Counted from the first letter of the stretch, positions 11,160 to 21,460 are shown. The stretch is 64,000 nucleotides of DNA from Ascarosepion bandense (GCA_037127315.1 JBBBDQ010001186.1:2995001-3059000); one strand, 5' to 3'. Numbers and translations are program-made. The notes: generated by a model not told the origin, from the sequence alone.

Positions 11160-11380
11160 TTGGCATGTAAAGCCACAAATTTATTCGCCTGAAGAGAGTC
11201 AATCTTAGACTCGAAACACGTGTCGCGTCACAAATAGCATTACGGACACTTAAAATATCATAATATGTATAATATCTCTATGCTACAATAAATATACACT
11301 ATATACTACATGTTCACGGCCTCTTACACTTTTATTCTATTCCAATTTCTCTCGTTGGTATAACTCTATTTCCTTTTCTA

Positions 11381-11381
<1 letters not shown>
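11160..11381 (+). mobile_element. Penelope-like terminal sequence with hammerhead
   Basis: A segment that ends in a (TA)n array and carries a hammerhead consensus at 11186-11227. The phrase TGGCATGTAAAGCC at its start and the order hammerhead, about 150 nt, (TA)n match the arrangement of the Penelope ends near 48.5 kb. No coding part is attached, so assignment to Penelope is an inference. Confidence 0.5.
11186..11227 (+). ncRNA. hammerhead ribozyme motif, self-complementary stem III
   Basis: Stem I CGC (11186-11188) pairs with GCG (11225-11227). The core CTGAAGA is at 11189-11195 (position 7 is variable in hammerheads). Stem II is GAGTC (11196-11200) with GACTC (11208-11212), five perfect pairs around a 7-nt loop. 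GAA is at 11213-11215. Stem III is the palindrome ACACGTGT (11216-11223), and the predicted cleavage residue is C11224. A loop-free stem III could form only between two RNA copies, as in dimeric hammerheads of retroelements. Activity is inferred. Confidence 0.7.

Positions 11382-11428
<47 letters not shown>
11382..11428. repeat. (TA)n microsatellite
   Basis: About 23 TA units between a hammerhead-bearing segment and a Tc1 terminus. Confidence 0.98.
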
Positions 11429-11430
<2 letters not shown>

Positions 11431-12100
11431 TTGTGGACAGAATTATTTCCCCTCGCTTCTACAATTACAAATAAAGCTGTAATACCTTAAATTTTCATAG
11501 AAAATTCATGTGCATTTCTTCACAAATCATGAAATAATGGGTTTGAAAGAATGTGCAATGAGTAGGACCACAACAAAATCTTTTATTTTAATATTAAACA
11601 ATAACACAAAGAACACCAAAAAAACATTATCCTTGACAAAAGGAACTCGGCATGTAAAGCCTTTAATCGTTTTTGATAGATCCTTACAAAGTCACGACAC
11701 ACACGAATAGATATTTTGCTCCATTCTTCCTTGGAAATAGCTTCTTGTTCTTTTAAACTTAAAGGAAGTTTTTCTTTTACTCTTTCTTCAAATATGCCGA
11801 TAAATTTTCAGTGGTGTACAGGTCAAAACTTTGTGCGGGTTACGATAATTTTCTTTCATTTAAGTGTTTTTGAACAATTCGTGCTTTGTGTTTCTGGTCA
11901 TTATCATGTTTGAGCGTCCAGTGACGCCCCAAGGAAATCTTTCGTGGATTTTGTTTTGGATTATTTGTAAGTATAGCCAAATAATTGTCGCCCTGGAATG
12001 GGGAGGGAGCATGGTGAATCCTAGCTGAAGCTCTGAAGGCCTGAAAAATGTCTGTTTAGCCCTGGAAACAACTTTTATGGAATATCTCAATTTATAATTT
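11429..12100 (-). mobile_element. Tc1-like transposon, broken transposase
   Basis: A probable terminal repeat, CACTTGTGGACAGAATTATT, starts right after the (TA)n tract. Minus-strand translation with several frame changes gives LKHDNDQKHKARIVQKHL (the second catalytic Asp block, usually DNDPKH), then PAQSFDL.TTENLSAYLKK (equal to SPDLNPIENLW, with the final Glu kept in TTEN). Upstream the phrase QGDNYLAI lies before the Asp block. The N-terminal DNA-binding region and the other terminus are missing. Confidence 0.75.
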
Positions 12101-12324
12101 TTTTTTCTTTTACTTTGTCAGAAAACACTTTGACCGTCTCGTTTTACAGATTTCTTCAAATATGCAATCCTAAAAGAAATAATACACTTATATATTACCA
12201 AGGCCGGTGCAACTGTCTTGCGCTATGGGTAAATCGTCGTCATTATATATATATATTATTTCATGAATGTGTGCTGTTTGTTTTGGATTTTATTGACTGT
12301 AGAGTATGATAGGATTCTGCAAAA

Positions 12325-12672
12325 AATTGGAGTAGATAGACTAAACTATCGCCCGGTTTACACTCCACCCACATCTATTGAACAGTTGAAGAGGCTCATC
12401 CCTTGTTTCCTGTTTAGGATGCGGTTTCCGGTTTTCTCTTTTCCAATCTTTTCACTCTTTTCTCTCTTTATTTTTTTCAATTGGAGTAGATAGACTAAAC
12501 TATCGCCCGGTTACACTCCATCCATGTCTATTGAACAGGTGAAGAGGCTCATCCCTTGTTCCCTGTTTAGGATGTGGTTTCCGGCTTTCTCTTTTCCATT
12601 CTTTTTACCCTTACGTAGCCCCCTGCACATCAGTGGCGTTATTGCCTTGCTTGGGGTGATATGATTTTAAAA
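12325..12672 (+). mobile_element. repeat with LINE-like 3' tail and internal tandem duplication
   Basis: Plus-strand counterpart of 7346-7690. The ~140-bp unit starting GGAGTAGATAGACTAAACTA is present at 12330 and again at 12483, followed by GTAGCCCCCTGCACATCAG and the LINE tail TTGCTTGGGGTGATATGA plus an A-run. The internal duplication is thus a family character, not a local accident. Confidence 0.65.
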
Positions 12673-12825
12673 AAAATACTGCTCTTTATCCATAACACCC
12701 TGTAATCACACTGGTTCTCCCGGTCCAGAATCATTAAAACATCCTCATGGAGTATTTTTTTTTTTTTTTGGTTTATGAGCTTTATTCAATTTCCTCTAAA
12801 CATAATGTGAGTTCATATTTTATTT

Positions 12826-13547
12826 TATAATCGTGTCGCCGCAAGTAAGGCATTTTACTGCCACTGTTGAGCAGGGGGGTTACATAAGAGGTAAGTTATG
12901 AGAAACAGTGACAGGTTACATGGGGTGGCAGTAAGAGGGTAGGAGAAGGATGATAATACTGACGAGAGTGGAACGGATGAAGAAAGAAGCATGATAGAGA
13001 AAGAGAGAGGAAGCAAGTTATTAAGATAGTAGATGACTATTGACTTTAGATTTGAAATCTTGAAGATTGTAGCTGTCGGGAAAGCAAGTAAACGGGAGAG
13101 AATTCCACAGGCGGGAAGTGCGAGAGAAGAAGCTGATGAAGTAGAATTTGCGTTTACAATTTACTGGTTTCACAGTAAAAGGGTGGGACCTAGTTGCTAT
13201 TCTTTTGGGTCGAGCAAATTCATGTATGGGGAGTACCAGTGAGCTAAGATCGTCCGAGCAGAAGCCATGAAAATATTTATAGACACAGAGAAGCCACGTT
13301 GCGCCGGTAAGAAATTGACTGTATCTGGGCTGCCAAGTCGGGATTGATCACATTACAGATTCTCTGTTGGATTTTGTCAAGGACCCCTAGGTTGATAGCA
13401 GGAACACCCGACCAGGTATGGCAGCAGTATTCACTGCACGGGCGGATGGTAGATTTATATATGTGCTGGATTGTTTCAGACGGGAAAAACTTCCTAGCCC
13501 TGCACAGAGAACCGACCTCTTAGCAGCGGATTTAGCTATGGACTTTA
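12826..13547 (-). mobile_element. CR1/Jockey-like LINE, 5'-truncated
   Basis: Starts from the 3' tail (TTATAATCGTGTCGCCGCAAGTAAGG on plus) and runs upstream through the region encoding FYKYFHGFCS-like, PRYEFAR, RLxxRSHPFTVKP, CNRNFYSNSF, RLWNSLP and NLQ.FK. The frame is broken repeatedly. The 5' end runs into a Tc1 transposase fragment at about 13548. This protein part follows the reverse transcriptase in the intact LINE. Confidence 0.85.
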
Positions 13548-13932
13548 TATAAGGGACCAAATAATTCCAGTTTGGTATCATCTGACCATAAAACAGAGTT
13601 CTAGTATTCACTCCCATGTTATAGATGGCTTCTAGCATAAACTAATCTGCAATTTAGGTCTTTAGTCTTAAGCAAGACAGTTTACTTGTGCGACATGCTT
13701 GACGTCCTGCTTGATGAAAGCATCTATTGACTGCTTTCGTCGATTGCATTTAACCTTGATGTCGTTACATCATTGACAATGTCCTTTTTCGTTAGGTGAG
13801 GATTCTTCGAGAGATCTCTAACAATTTTCCCTTGAGTTCTCTCAGAACGAACGAATTCCATAAAGCAATATTATTTCATAATTTCCATCAGTGGTTGGGG
13901 CGAATAATTTTGGACTGCATCAATATCGATCG
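13548..13932 (-). mobile_element. internally deleted Tc1-like element
   Basis: On the minus strand the terminal side begins at about 13930 (GGACTGCATC.. equivalent of the terminus at 16470). It continues through the helix-turn-helix part (equal to ISRILRVNP-like and the KTVNRCFHQAGRQACRT region at 13650-13800) and then jumps to NSVLWSDDTKLELFG (13600-13555), the block with the second catalytic Asp. It is a sister of the element at 15830-16480. Both the first part of the catalytic core and the C-terminus are missing. Confidence 0.7.
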
Positions 13933-14029
13933 AAACTTCAAAAAATTCACGAATTCATCCAAACTAAATACGGAATCAAATATTTATGGTAAATTCAGTA
14001 AGTATTTGCAAATTTTCGCATTTCCGTAG

Positions 14030-15350
14030 AAAATATACAACGGTTCAGTAGGATGAACAATTTTATCGACAACTATATTTAAGTACCTCCACTCATATTT
14101 CTATATCTAAATTTAAATTTAAATTTTAAAAATAAATAAGTTATCTTCAAGCTTTAAAATTGGCTTCAATTGAAAGCCAAGGGATTAACTTTGCTAATTC
14201 CAGTAAGCAAAATACCCTGGTGTATTTTAAACCGAAATTATGTTGATCGGAATCAAAAATTTTCTACATTGATTTTTTTTTTAATTTAAAATTTTCCGCC
14301 ATTTTTCATCGATTGTAAACAGAAGACAATTCTCAGATTAAAAAATCTTACAAAAATAAAATACACCTCGCTGATACATTATGTTTTTCAAATTACCGAA
14401 TTTAAACTTACTTTAAGTTGACTTGAAACAAGAATTATTGCTTACTGCTTGAAAAATGTTTCAAAAAGCATTTCTCAATTAGTAGACTTGTTATCACAGC
14501 TGGCAACACCTTATCAGCACCTTAGCAGCAGCCGACAACTGACGATTTACAGTATCCGGCCAAAAGTATGGAAGACGAATTTGATATAAATCTTATTCAT
14601 GCAAATCATTTTTTTAAACTATGGTAAAATTAAAAATTTAATAGTTTTCAGTAATTATCCAATATTTGATGGAATTTTAGTTACTTTAGCTTTGTAAGCT
14701 TACATTTGAAGATGTTTTATAAAAAATAGAAATTAAAATAATATAAAACTTTAAAAAAAAATATTTACAATTTAATAACAGATTGAAAATAACGGCAGAT
14801 GTAAGTTAATAATTTATGAAATGTTATGGTATTTATTATTTTTTATTTTTAATATTTATTTTTCACATAATTTTTAGGTACCTCTACAAATTGCGAATTT
14901 CACAATTATTATTATTTTTTATTATTTCACAATTATATATTTAACAAAATTAGAAAATTAGGAACTAAAATGTAAAAGTTGCTTTAAATGTTTAAGGAAT
15001 GACTTGTAAAACAGGTTGTTGAATTTTATAAACGTCTTGAAGAGACTTGAATCAGAATCAAAATGCAGTTTCTGTCGTTTTCCATGTAAGGGGAATAATC
15101 CACAACCCTTGTTAACTTCTAAAATAAATACGAACCCTGTGGAAACTTGTTATGACCCCTAAGGAACTTCGTACTTAAATAAACATATTCTTTTATACAC
15201 AAAAAACCTTTTTAATTATTTTAAAAATACAAGGGGTGAAAAATCTTTATTAATTTTTTTATTTTTTGATAGGCAATATAATCAACAATTCTTAACTTAA
15301 AAAAGGACAACAGTTCTTTAAAAGATTTTAAAAATATTTTCAAAAATGTA
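14030..15350. other. unassigned AT-rich interval
   Basis: About 1.3 kb of very AT-rich sequence with short A- and T-runs. I see no coding region, transposase motif or RNA gene. Near 14550 the phrase CAGTATCCGGCCAAAAGTAT resembles a Tc1-type terminus but I find no partner. Confidence 0.5.

Positions 15351-15401
<51 letters not shown>
15350..15401. repeat. (AAT)n microsatellite
   Basis: About 16 AAT units. Confidence 0.97.
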
Positions 15402-15829
15402 TGAAAACAATTCTATTAAAATTTTATTAGTAATCGAATTTTTTTTCTTCGGACTATAATGTCCTTAATTATTATTATTTATTCTAGCAATTAAAAGCTT
15501 ATCAAATTAAATTATATCAGAGTTTTATTGCTTTTTTTATTTTACTCTTTGGAGCAGATTTCCGGACAGTGCCGAATAATTTTAAATAAAAAAAAAATAT
15601 ATATATGATTTATATTCCCCGATGAGTTCTGCGTTTAACTAACAAAAATAATTTGCAGAAATTAAAATTTATTGAAATTTCATGAATTTACGTGAAGCGG
15701 GTGGTAACAGAGTTTAAAAAAATTCTTTCATCAATCTTTTAAAAAAATAATAATTTCAAAACTAATTTTAAGATAAAGGATAATATTTTATTCTACCTTT
15801 ATAAAATAGCATTTACTCTCATCTTCTAG
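15402..15829. other. unassigned AT-rich interval
   Basis: No motif recognised. The phrase GCCGAATAATTTTAAATAA near 15572 recalls the terminal GAATAATTTTGGACT of the neighbouring Tc1 family, so this could hold the far end of the element at 15830-16480, but the match is short. Confidence 0.35.
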
Positions 15830-16480
15830 ATTTTTTTCTAGTATAATCTGCATTTAGGTTTCTTAACCTGAAGCAAGAGAGTTTTCTTTGGGTGACAAGC
15901 TCGAAGTCCTTCTCGACGACAGCATCTGGTGACTGTCTTCGTCGATACATTTAACCCTGATGCCTTTACATCACTGACAGTGTCCTTTGCCGTTAAGTGA
16001 GGATTCTTCGAGACATCTTCAAAAATTTCTCTTTTCATTCTCTCAGAAATTAACTGTTATCTGAAAGTCTTCAATTTATTCTTAATACAATAAGTCTCTT
16101 GCACTTTTTCATAACGCTACAAATTGTCGATCTAGGAACATTGAAAGGCTTAGGAAGTTTTGTCTATCCATCACCTTGTATGTACGCGTCGACTATCTTC
16201 ATTCGGAGCTTCTGGTCACGTTCACCCATTTTCGCTATGGTGGACAGACGAATGAGTTATCGCCGTACGTGGCGCTTACATTGTCTTCTTAATTACCTTT
16301 CAAAATGTTATGGAATCAGATTAAAACAGTTTCATTTTCAAAGGGTGTTTTTATTGAATGTCAAATTAAGAAAAAAAAGAACCCATTACATTTGCTATAG
16401 AGCAGTATTATTTCATAATTTCAATAAGATAAAGAATCGAATAATTTTGGACTACACCAATTTTTCGAAAATTCTATAAA
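15830..16480 (-). mobile_element. Tc1-like transposon, N-terminal half of transposase
   Basis: Minus-strand reading starts at about 16475 with the terminus (GAATAATTTTGGACT on plus near 16440). The transposase start is at about 16242 (MGERDQKLRMKIVDAY, then LPKPFNVPRSTICSVMKK, a paired-type helix-turn-helix). It continues with the second DNA-binding helix-turn-helix in 16038-15838 (EIFEDVSKNPHLTAKDTVSDV, then VSTKTVTRCCRREGL and KKTLL). A frameshift separates the parts, and the DDE catalytic region is absent. It was a TA-targeting cut-and-paste element, now inactive. Confidence 0.75.
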
Positions 16481-16489
16481 TATCAATAT

Positions 16490-16700
16490 TTTTTTTATAA
16501 CCGTGTCGCTCCAAGCAAGGCATTTTACTGCCACTGTTGTGCAGGGGGTTACATAGGAGGAATTTTGAGAGGTGAGAGGTTGCAGGGGGCGTCAGGAAGA
16601 GAGTAGGAGAGGGAAGAAAATACTGATGAGAGTGGGGTGGATGTAGAAAAGCATGAGAGAGAGGATGTAAGTTAGTGAGACAGGAGATGACTATATAAAA
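16490..16700 (-). mobile_element. LINE 3' end fragment
   Basis: Tail phrase CAAGCAAGGCATTTTACTGCC and the 3' UTR of the CR1/Jockey-like family, reading on the minus strand. It is separated from the next LINE piece by about 60 bp, consistent with an internal deletion of one copy. Confidence 0.8.
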
Positions 16701-16762
16701 GCTGGTCCCTTCTAAAAATCATGAATCGTTCAAAACTAAATAAGAAATCAACTATTTTTGGA

Positions 16763-17010
16763 GGAGGCGTAGTGTGTTGCTCTCAGGGAGAATCGCTTGG
16801 TCCATGCTTATGGGAGGCAGGAGAGGTTTCCTGTGATGGTTGACAGACAACAGCTTGGTCTTAGACGCATTGAAGTTGACAAGCCACTTCTTGCCCCAAT
16901 TCACCACAGAATGTAGATCCCGTTCAAGGTCAGCAGCGAGATTATGTCTGTCCGCTACGACAGGTTTCTTACTTACATAGAAATTGTCAACAGTCCTCAG
17001 TGACATTATT
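16763..17010 (-). mobile_element. LINE reverse-transcriptase fragment
   Basis: The minus frame 17006-16752 reads HNLAADLERDLHSVVNWGKKW, then LVNFNASKTKLLSVNHHRKP and PISMDQAILPESNTLRLL. This is the palm/thumb segment just after the YADD motif in the family, and it is colinear with the 57.8 kb copy. The YADD motif itself is lost at the 5' side, and the C-terminal region is deleted. Confidence 0.8.
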
Positions 17011-17172
17011 ATTCCATATCTCTCTACAAATTATATCAATTCATTCATGGATTCCTACAAATCTTTAAAACTACAAAACGAAATCAAAGCATTCTAGCGT
17101 CGCTTCACGTAGAAAGTGTATTTACTAGCGTTCCTGTTACTGAAACCATTGATATAAAACTTAACTCTAATG
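17011..17172. other. unassigned spacer
   Basis: Short AT-rich sequence. Its last eight bases (17165-17172) are the target-site duplication of the following hAT-like element. Confidence 0.6.
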
Positions 17173-17951
17173 CAATGCTTCTCAAACTATCTGATGTGGC
17201 GGAACGGTATTTTTTTTTCATTGTGCTAGAGACCAGCAAGCAAAGCAAGCCCATTCAACTGAGTAAACGTGGGGGGACTGTGAACCCCGGAATTTTTTTT
17301 TTTTTTTTTTTTTTGAGATATGTACTATTTCAGGGAAATTTGGAGACTATGAGGACATGATATCTTGTTCATTCTAAGGGCAGTCATCATTAACGTAACA
17401 AGTCTTCCTAGTGTGCCATTGACTGGTACCATATTTATGTTATATTAGTTATGGCCACTGGTTTTGAGGGTATATATATTTAAAAGGCCAGAAAAATATT
17501 TATAGTTAATATTAATACTTCGTAAACAATTTTAATTTAATAAAAGACATTAATCTGATAAAAAATAGACAAACAGTAAAACAAAATATTAATTTTAATT
17601 AATTCAAGACGTATTTAAAATATATGATATGTATATAGCATGGATATATGAATGAAAGTCTGATACGTATTCAGTTCACTGTTTTGCTGTTCATTATATC
17701 GCATTCGTTAGTTGGATAGAAATAACTTTTAACATGAGTGAGTAAATGAACAATGTAGCCATAATAATATAAAACTAAAATGAAAATGTAAAAAAAAAAA
17801 AGAAGAAAAAAAACGAAAACGAGTCAAATATCCTGTCTCGTGGCATAGAGTATTACTATTATTTATTTCTTTTCTGGAAAATCTCCGCGTACCAGCAGAC
17901 GATGGCTCGCGTACAGGCGACGGTACGCGTACCGCACTTTGAGAAGTACTG
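17173..17951. mobile_element. hAT-like non-autonomous DNA transposon with perfect 8-bp TSD
   Basis: The left end CAATGCTTCTCAAACT and the right end (reverse complement CAGTACTTCTCAAAGTGC) are imperfect terminal inverted repeats of the hAT type (family consensus CAGNGNTTCTCAAA). The element is flanked by a perfect 8-bp direct repeat CTCTAATG at 17165-17172 and 17952-17959, the target duplication length characteristic of hAT. The 779-bp body has no transposase frame; it holds a T-run at 17288 and GC-rich subterminal repeats (GGTACGCGTACC) near the right end. Confidence 0.88.
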
Positions 17952-17959
17952 CTCTAATG

Positions 17960-18790
17960 TGTATTAGGTCTATCGGCCTTCGTACTTGGAAAAACTTAGT
18001 AGAGAAAAATATGCTTTTTGGCGGAGATCAAGATAGTGTCCCCACCTTTTTAAGTCCAGTGTGTGGCCCAGAGTGCTTCAGACCGCTAGGCCATAGAAAT
18101 CGTCAAAGCTCAGTAAAGTTCTGTTTACTCTTTCGAGGATTTGCACACTTCCTTGCTCGGTTATATATGGTGGATTCTCTTATCGTAAATGATAAATTAG
18201 GGTCAGCAGAGGATGGTGCCCTTCGTTTGACAATTACGCATTGGATTTCTGTCCCTCATGCATTTGTGTTGAACTGTTAGCCATCCAGCTACCGATCAAC
18301 CTGCACTGAGATTTGTTTAAAGGGGCCAAATGCTTGTGCGACACAAAGCCCACCAAAGCCCACCAAAGCCCACTATCTCTATCAAAACAACGCAGCTCAT
18401 ACAAGTGCATTGTGTGCCACGCGTTAGGTGTTTGTGATCATCGCATGTTATATTAGGACGGAGTTTGACTTCCCTCGGGGCCTTAAATAGATTGGGTAAT
18501 GCATGGTAGACCGCACAATATACATAAAGAGTTCTGATGCCAGAGCTTGCCGTCTCTGGTACGAGGGCTGGTTGCTTGAGAGCGCCCATGATGACTTTGT
18601 TCAGGCTTCGAAAAGCAGCCACCCACGTACACACACATATGCACGTTGCAAATATTCCACACCCACAGTACATATTTACATAGCCGACTCACATGTGCAC
18701 ACACACGCACGCAGGCAGTGTATTCACATAACAAACACGCAGGTACACACGCAAACTGTTTGACCCGTAGATGGGACCCTAACAGGTACT
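17960..18790. other. unassigned interval with CA-rich tract and a tRNA-like trace
   Basis: At 18060-18100 the minus strand reads TATGGCCTAGCGGTCTGAAG, a good box-A-like phrase, but no acceptable box B follows, so it is at most an old tRNA-derived SINE head. A CA-rich, non-perfect tract covers 18625-18760. Frames of 80-118 codons on both strands in that tract are low-complexity artefacts. Confidence 0.45.
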
Positions 18791-18794
18791 ACCA

Positions 18795-18911
18795 CTCCGC
18801 CCCAGACTGGACCTGGGAGTTATGACATTTAAGGGGTATCTTTACCTCCTCCAAGACTCCAAATAATAAATTTAGAGCCACACCACCGGTTGCAGTTAAT
18901 ATGTCATAATC

Positions 18912-18961
<50 letters not shown>
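18795..18961 (+). repeat. dispersed ~110-bp repeat ending in (TA)n
   Basis: The block GACCTGGGAGTTATGACATT ... AGAGCCACACCACCGG ... GCAGTTAATATG is followed by about 20 TA units. An 85-90% similar copy, also ending in (TA)n, lies at 20200-20361. This is a mobile-element end of unknown type; its (TA)n-terminated layout matches the hammerhead elements nearby. Confidence 0.7.
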
Positions 18962-18962
<1 letters not shown>

Positions 18963-19500
18963 AACAAAAAATCAAAGACATTTTCGATAAACCACCCATA
19001 AATGCAATGAAACAAACACCCAACCTATCAACTATCCTTACCTCTGCCAAATATCTAAAAAATACAAACCTATCATGGAATTACAAATGGAATAATTCTC
19101 GTTGTTTAGTTTGGAAACATTTAGTAAACGATGCAGTATTTTCTATACCCAATACCAACATCAAATTACACCCACCACGCCTCACCTGTGACAGCCAAAA
19201 TATAATATATTGTCTCTTTATGTCCAAATAGTGGATATATTGGTGAATCTGGAAACAGTTTTAGATTCCGTTTTAATAATCATCAACTAAGCATACGCCA
19301 AAACAACCCTTATTCCCCCATAGCTGAACACTTCAATTAACCAGGACACACATTAGAAAAACTGCAAATGTTTACTGATAGATTTCGATTTTAGTTCCAC
19401 ATACCCACACAGAAAGAAAGAAAAATACTGGATTTTAAAATTAAATACATATAGGCTAGGGTTAAATAGGGACTTAGGTATTTTGAGTCTTTATAAATAT
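18962..19500 (+). pseudogene. Penelope-like element, C-terminal part with GIY-YIG nuclease remnant
   Basis: The frame from 18962 reads KQKIKDIFDKPPINAMKQTPNL, the linker before the nuclease in Penelope proteins, then TCDSQNIIYCLFMSK, equal to the GIY strand. After a frameshift, GESGNSFRFRFNNHQLSIRQ and PYSPIAEHFN, GHTLEKLQMF read the YIG-E-T and helix portion. The Arg of the helix is present, but the first Tyr of the YIG is disrupted and internal stops occur. Penelope elements combine a reverse transcriptase with this nuclease; here the RT is absent. The 3' UTR continues to the hammerhead at 19692. Confidence 0.8.
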
Positions 19501-19691
19501 TTCAATTGTTAAACATTTTTTAGATACACTTAAAAAACTTTCTTTAAAACAACATTTAAATGTATTATTACAGTTAGGTTTACGTTAAAAAAAAACAAAT
19601 AACTCTATTACTTTCTACATCACGTGATGTAAACATCTCGCGACAGACGCTTCTCACGACGAACGCTTCTAGTTTAAATTTTAAAATCATT

Positions 19692-19733
19692 TGTTTCTGA
19701 TGAAAGGCCTAGACCGGTCTGAAATATCAAATA
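19692..19733 (+). ncRNA. hammerhead ribozyme motif at Penelope 3' end
   Basis: Stem I is TGTTT (19692-19696) with AAATA (19729-19733), including one G-U pair. The core CTGATGA is at 19697-19703, followed by one extra A. Stem II is AGGCC (19705-19709) with GGTCT (19716-19720), including one G-U pair, around a 6-nt loop. GAA is at 19721-19723. Stem III is the self-complementary ATAT (19724-19727), and the cleavage residue is C19728. A (TA)n tract follows immediately. It lies downstream of a Penelope GIY-YIG remnant on the same strand, where such ribozymes are known. Confidence 0.7.
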
Positions 19734-19849
19734 TATATATATATTAACAGAAATAAATAAATACTGTCAAAAAAATACATTTTTAAACTTACAACTTTTT
19801 AGTAGTTTTTCTTATACATATTAAGACATTATACGTAGAACATCAGTAT

Positions 19850-19850
19850 G

Positions 19851-19901
<51 letters not shown>
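19850..19901. repeat. (TA)n microsatellite
   Basis: About 25 TA units. A shorter (TA)n follows the hammerhead at 19731-19744. Confidence 0.98.
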
Positions 19902-19902
<1 letters not shown>

Positions 19903-20199
19903 CTAGAAAGAAGACGACAAAATTTAAACCATCTTTTAGCGCTGTTTATATTTTTTTCATACCGTAAGTATGATTGTAGAGAGCAAAAGTTAACCAATAA
20001 AATATAAATAAAACTTCCCCAGCTTGGCTAGCAAAATCGCCAATTCAAGAAAAGAAATTCGCGACGAGTTGTGATGTAAATATTTAACCAACGAGACACG
20101 TCGCCTTGGGGAAAATGGAAAAAATATAGAAAGAAACTCTCGAGCCTATGGCAAAAATATTCAACCACTGAAAAGCATCAATTTTGAGAAATTAAAGCG

Positions 20200-20302
20200 G
20201 ACCTGGGATTTATGACATTTAAGGGATAACTCTATCTCCCCCAAAACTCAAAAAAATAAATTTAGAGCCACACCACCGGTTGCAGTTAATATGGCATACT
20301 AA

Positions 20303-20361
<59 letters not shown>
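20200..20361 (+). repeat. dispersed ~110-bp repeat ending in (TA)n
   Basis: Second copy of the repeat at 18795. The same blocks (GACCTGGGATTTATGACATT, AGAGCCACACCACCGG) precede about 28 TA units. Confidence 0.7.
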
Positions 20362-20365
<4 letters not shown>

Positions 20366-20600
20366 ATTATATTTTAGAACATGTACATAATCTTTTTATA
20401 TATATCCACTACAATGGTACATTTGTTTCGACATTGAAACTAACAATGTCTCATCAGGTGGTGTGGACAGGAATGGAAAGCCTCTTTTCTTATATTTGGT
20501 AAGTTGTGTTTAGGATGTTAGTGGTGGTTAGTGATAGAGAAACAAGTTTTAAATTAATGTTTTGGACGTTGTAAAAATTCTTTCCTCGTTCTGTATTCAC
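20362..20600 (-). mobile_element. Penelope-like terminal repeat (solo end) with hammerhead
   Basis: Minus-strand sequence matches 40010-40180 on the plus strand: AACATCCTAAACACAACTTACCAAATATAAG, then GGCTTTCCATTCC, the hammerhead and ACATGTTCTAAAAT, ending in (TA)n. At 40 kb the same block follows Penelope coding remnants, so this is the terminal (pseudo-LTR) repeat of that Penelope family standing alone. Confidence 0.7.
20406..20461 (-). ncRNA. hammerhead ribozyme with all core residues intact
   Basis: Reading on the minus strand from 20461: stem I CCAC (20461-20458), core CTGATGA (20457-20451), stem II GACATTG (20450-20444) paired perfectly with CAATGTC (20436-20430) around a 7-nt loop, GAA (20429-20427), stem III ACAA (20426-20423) with TTGT (20414-20411) around an 8-nt loop, cleavage residue A at 20410, and stem I partner GTGG (20409-20406). 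Every conserved position fits the hammerhead consensus, with 7 + 4 + 4 perfect pairs. It is the strongest ribozyme in the window. Self-cleavage is inferred from the motif. Confidence 0.88.
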
Positions 20601-20601
20601 T

Positions 20602-20603
<2 letters not shown>

Positions 20604-20641
<38 letters not shown>
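20604..20641. repeat. (TA)n microsatellite with GA-rich flank
   Basis: About 17 TA units followed by GATATA and, to 20700, a GA-rich tract. Confidence 0.95.
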
Positions 20642-20879
20642 TATAGATATATAAGTAGGGAGAAACAGAGAGAGAGAGAGAGGGAGAGAAAGTCAGAGAG
20701 ACTGGGGGAGAGACATGGAAAGACAGGTAGAGAGACTGAGGAAGACAGAAATAGCGTTGTAGAAATTGTAGAATGACACCAGAAAGGAAACAAAGATATG
20801 ATTGTGCATGCAAACTGCTTCTTTTTTTAGGGAAGTAAATTAACAGATAAATCGATAAATAGAAAGAAACCACAGGACA

Positions 20880-20920
20880 GATGTCGAACGAACGAACGAA
20901 CGAAAGAAAGAAAGAAAATA
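20880..20920. repeat. (CGAA)n/(GAAA)n microsatellite
   Basis: Four CGAA-type units followed by several AAAG units. Confidence 0.9.
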
Positions 20921-21460
20921 CGACGTACTTGGAATCTTATCTATTGTGAAGTCATTGGAGGAAAAATAACAGCCGAATTAGATTGCGCCAGGAAAGACAA
21001 AACCCACTTTACTAATTAGAGAATTAGTAAACAATGAAAAGACAGAACAGGAAGAAATGCAGACGTGATTCGCCTGTCAGATGGAGACACGAGAATCATC
21101 CAGGGAATTCGGCTGTTATGGACAAACGATGAAGTGAATAAAGGAGAAAGGATTTGCAAATAAACAAATTACAAAATAACAAAAAATAATCGAAAAAGTT
21201 GGTATGCGATAATTAGATGAAATGGAAGATGTTTTCTTTTTTTAAATCTCGGGTCAGAGAGCGACGAAGTGTAAATGGCAAAATTAAGGAAGAGAAATAG
21301 CAGACGGCTTGGAGAAATTCATGTTGACGTCCAAAATTTGGAGGAATTATTTGGATCTCAAAGACAAGGATTCTTTATTTTTCGTCCATGATATTTCGAT
21401 CTTTTTTTTGTTTGTTTGTTTATTCATTTATTTTTTTTCGTTTTTTTCTTTCTTTTTTTC
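20921..21460. other. unassigned interval
   Basis: Purine-rich, non-coding by eye, with no transposon motif recognised. Confidence 0.4.

Noticed and set aside
18040..18110. Possible tRNA gene on the minus strand
   Set aside because: Good box A-like phrase but no box B, acceptor stem or anticodon arm; at most an old SINE head.
20554..20873. Minus-strand frames with Ser-Leu and Tyr-Ile repeats
   Set aside because: Products of GA-rich and (TA)n sequence.
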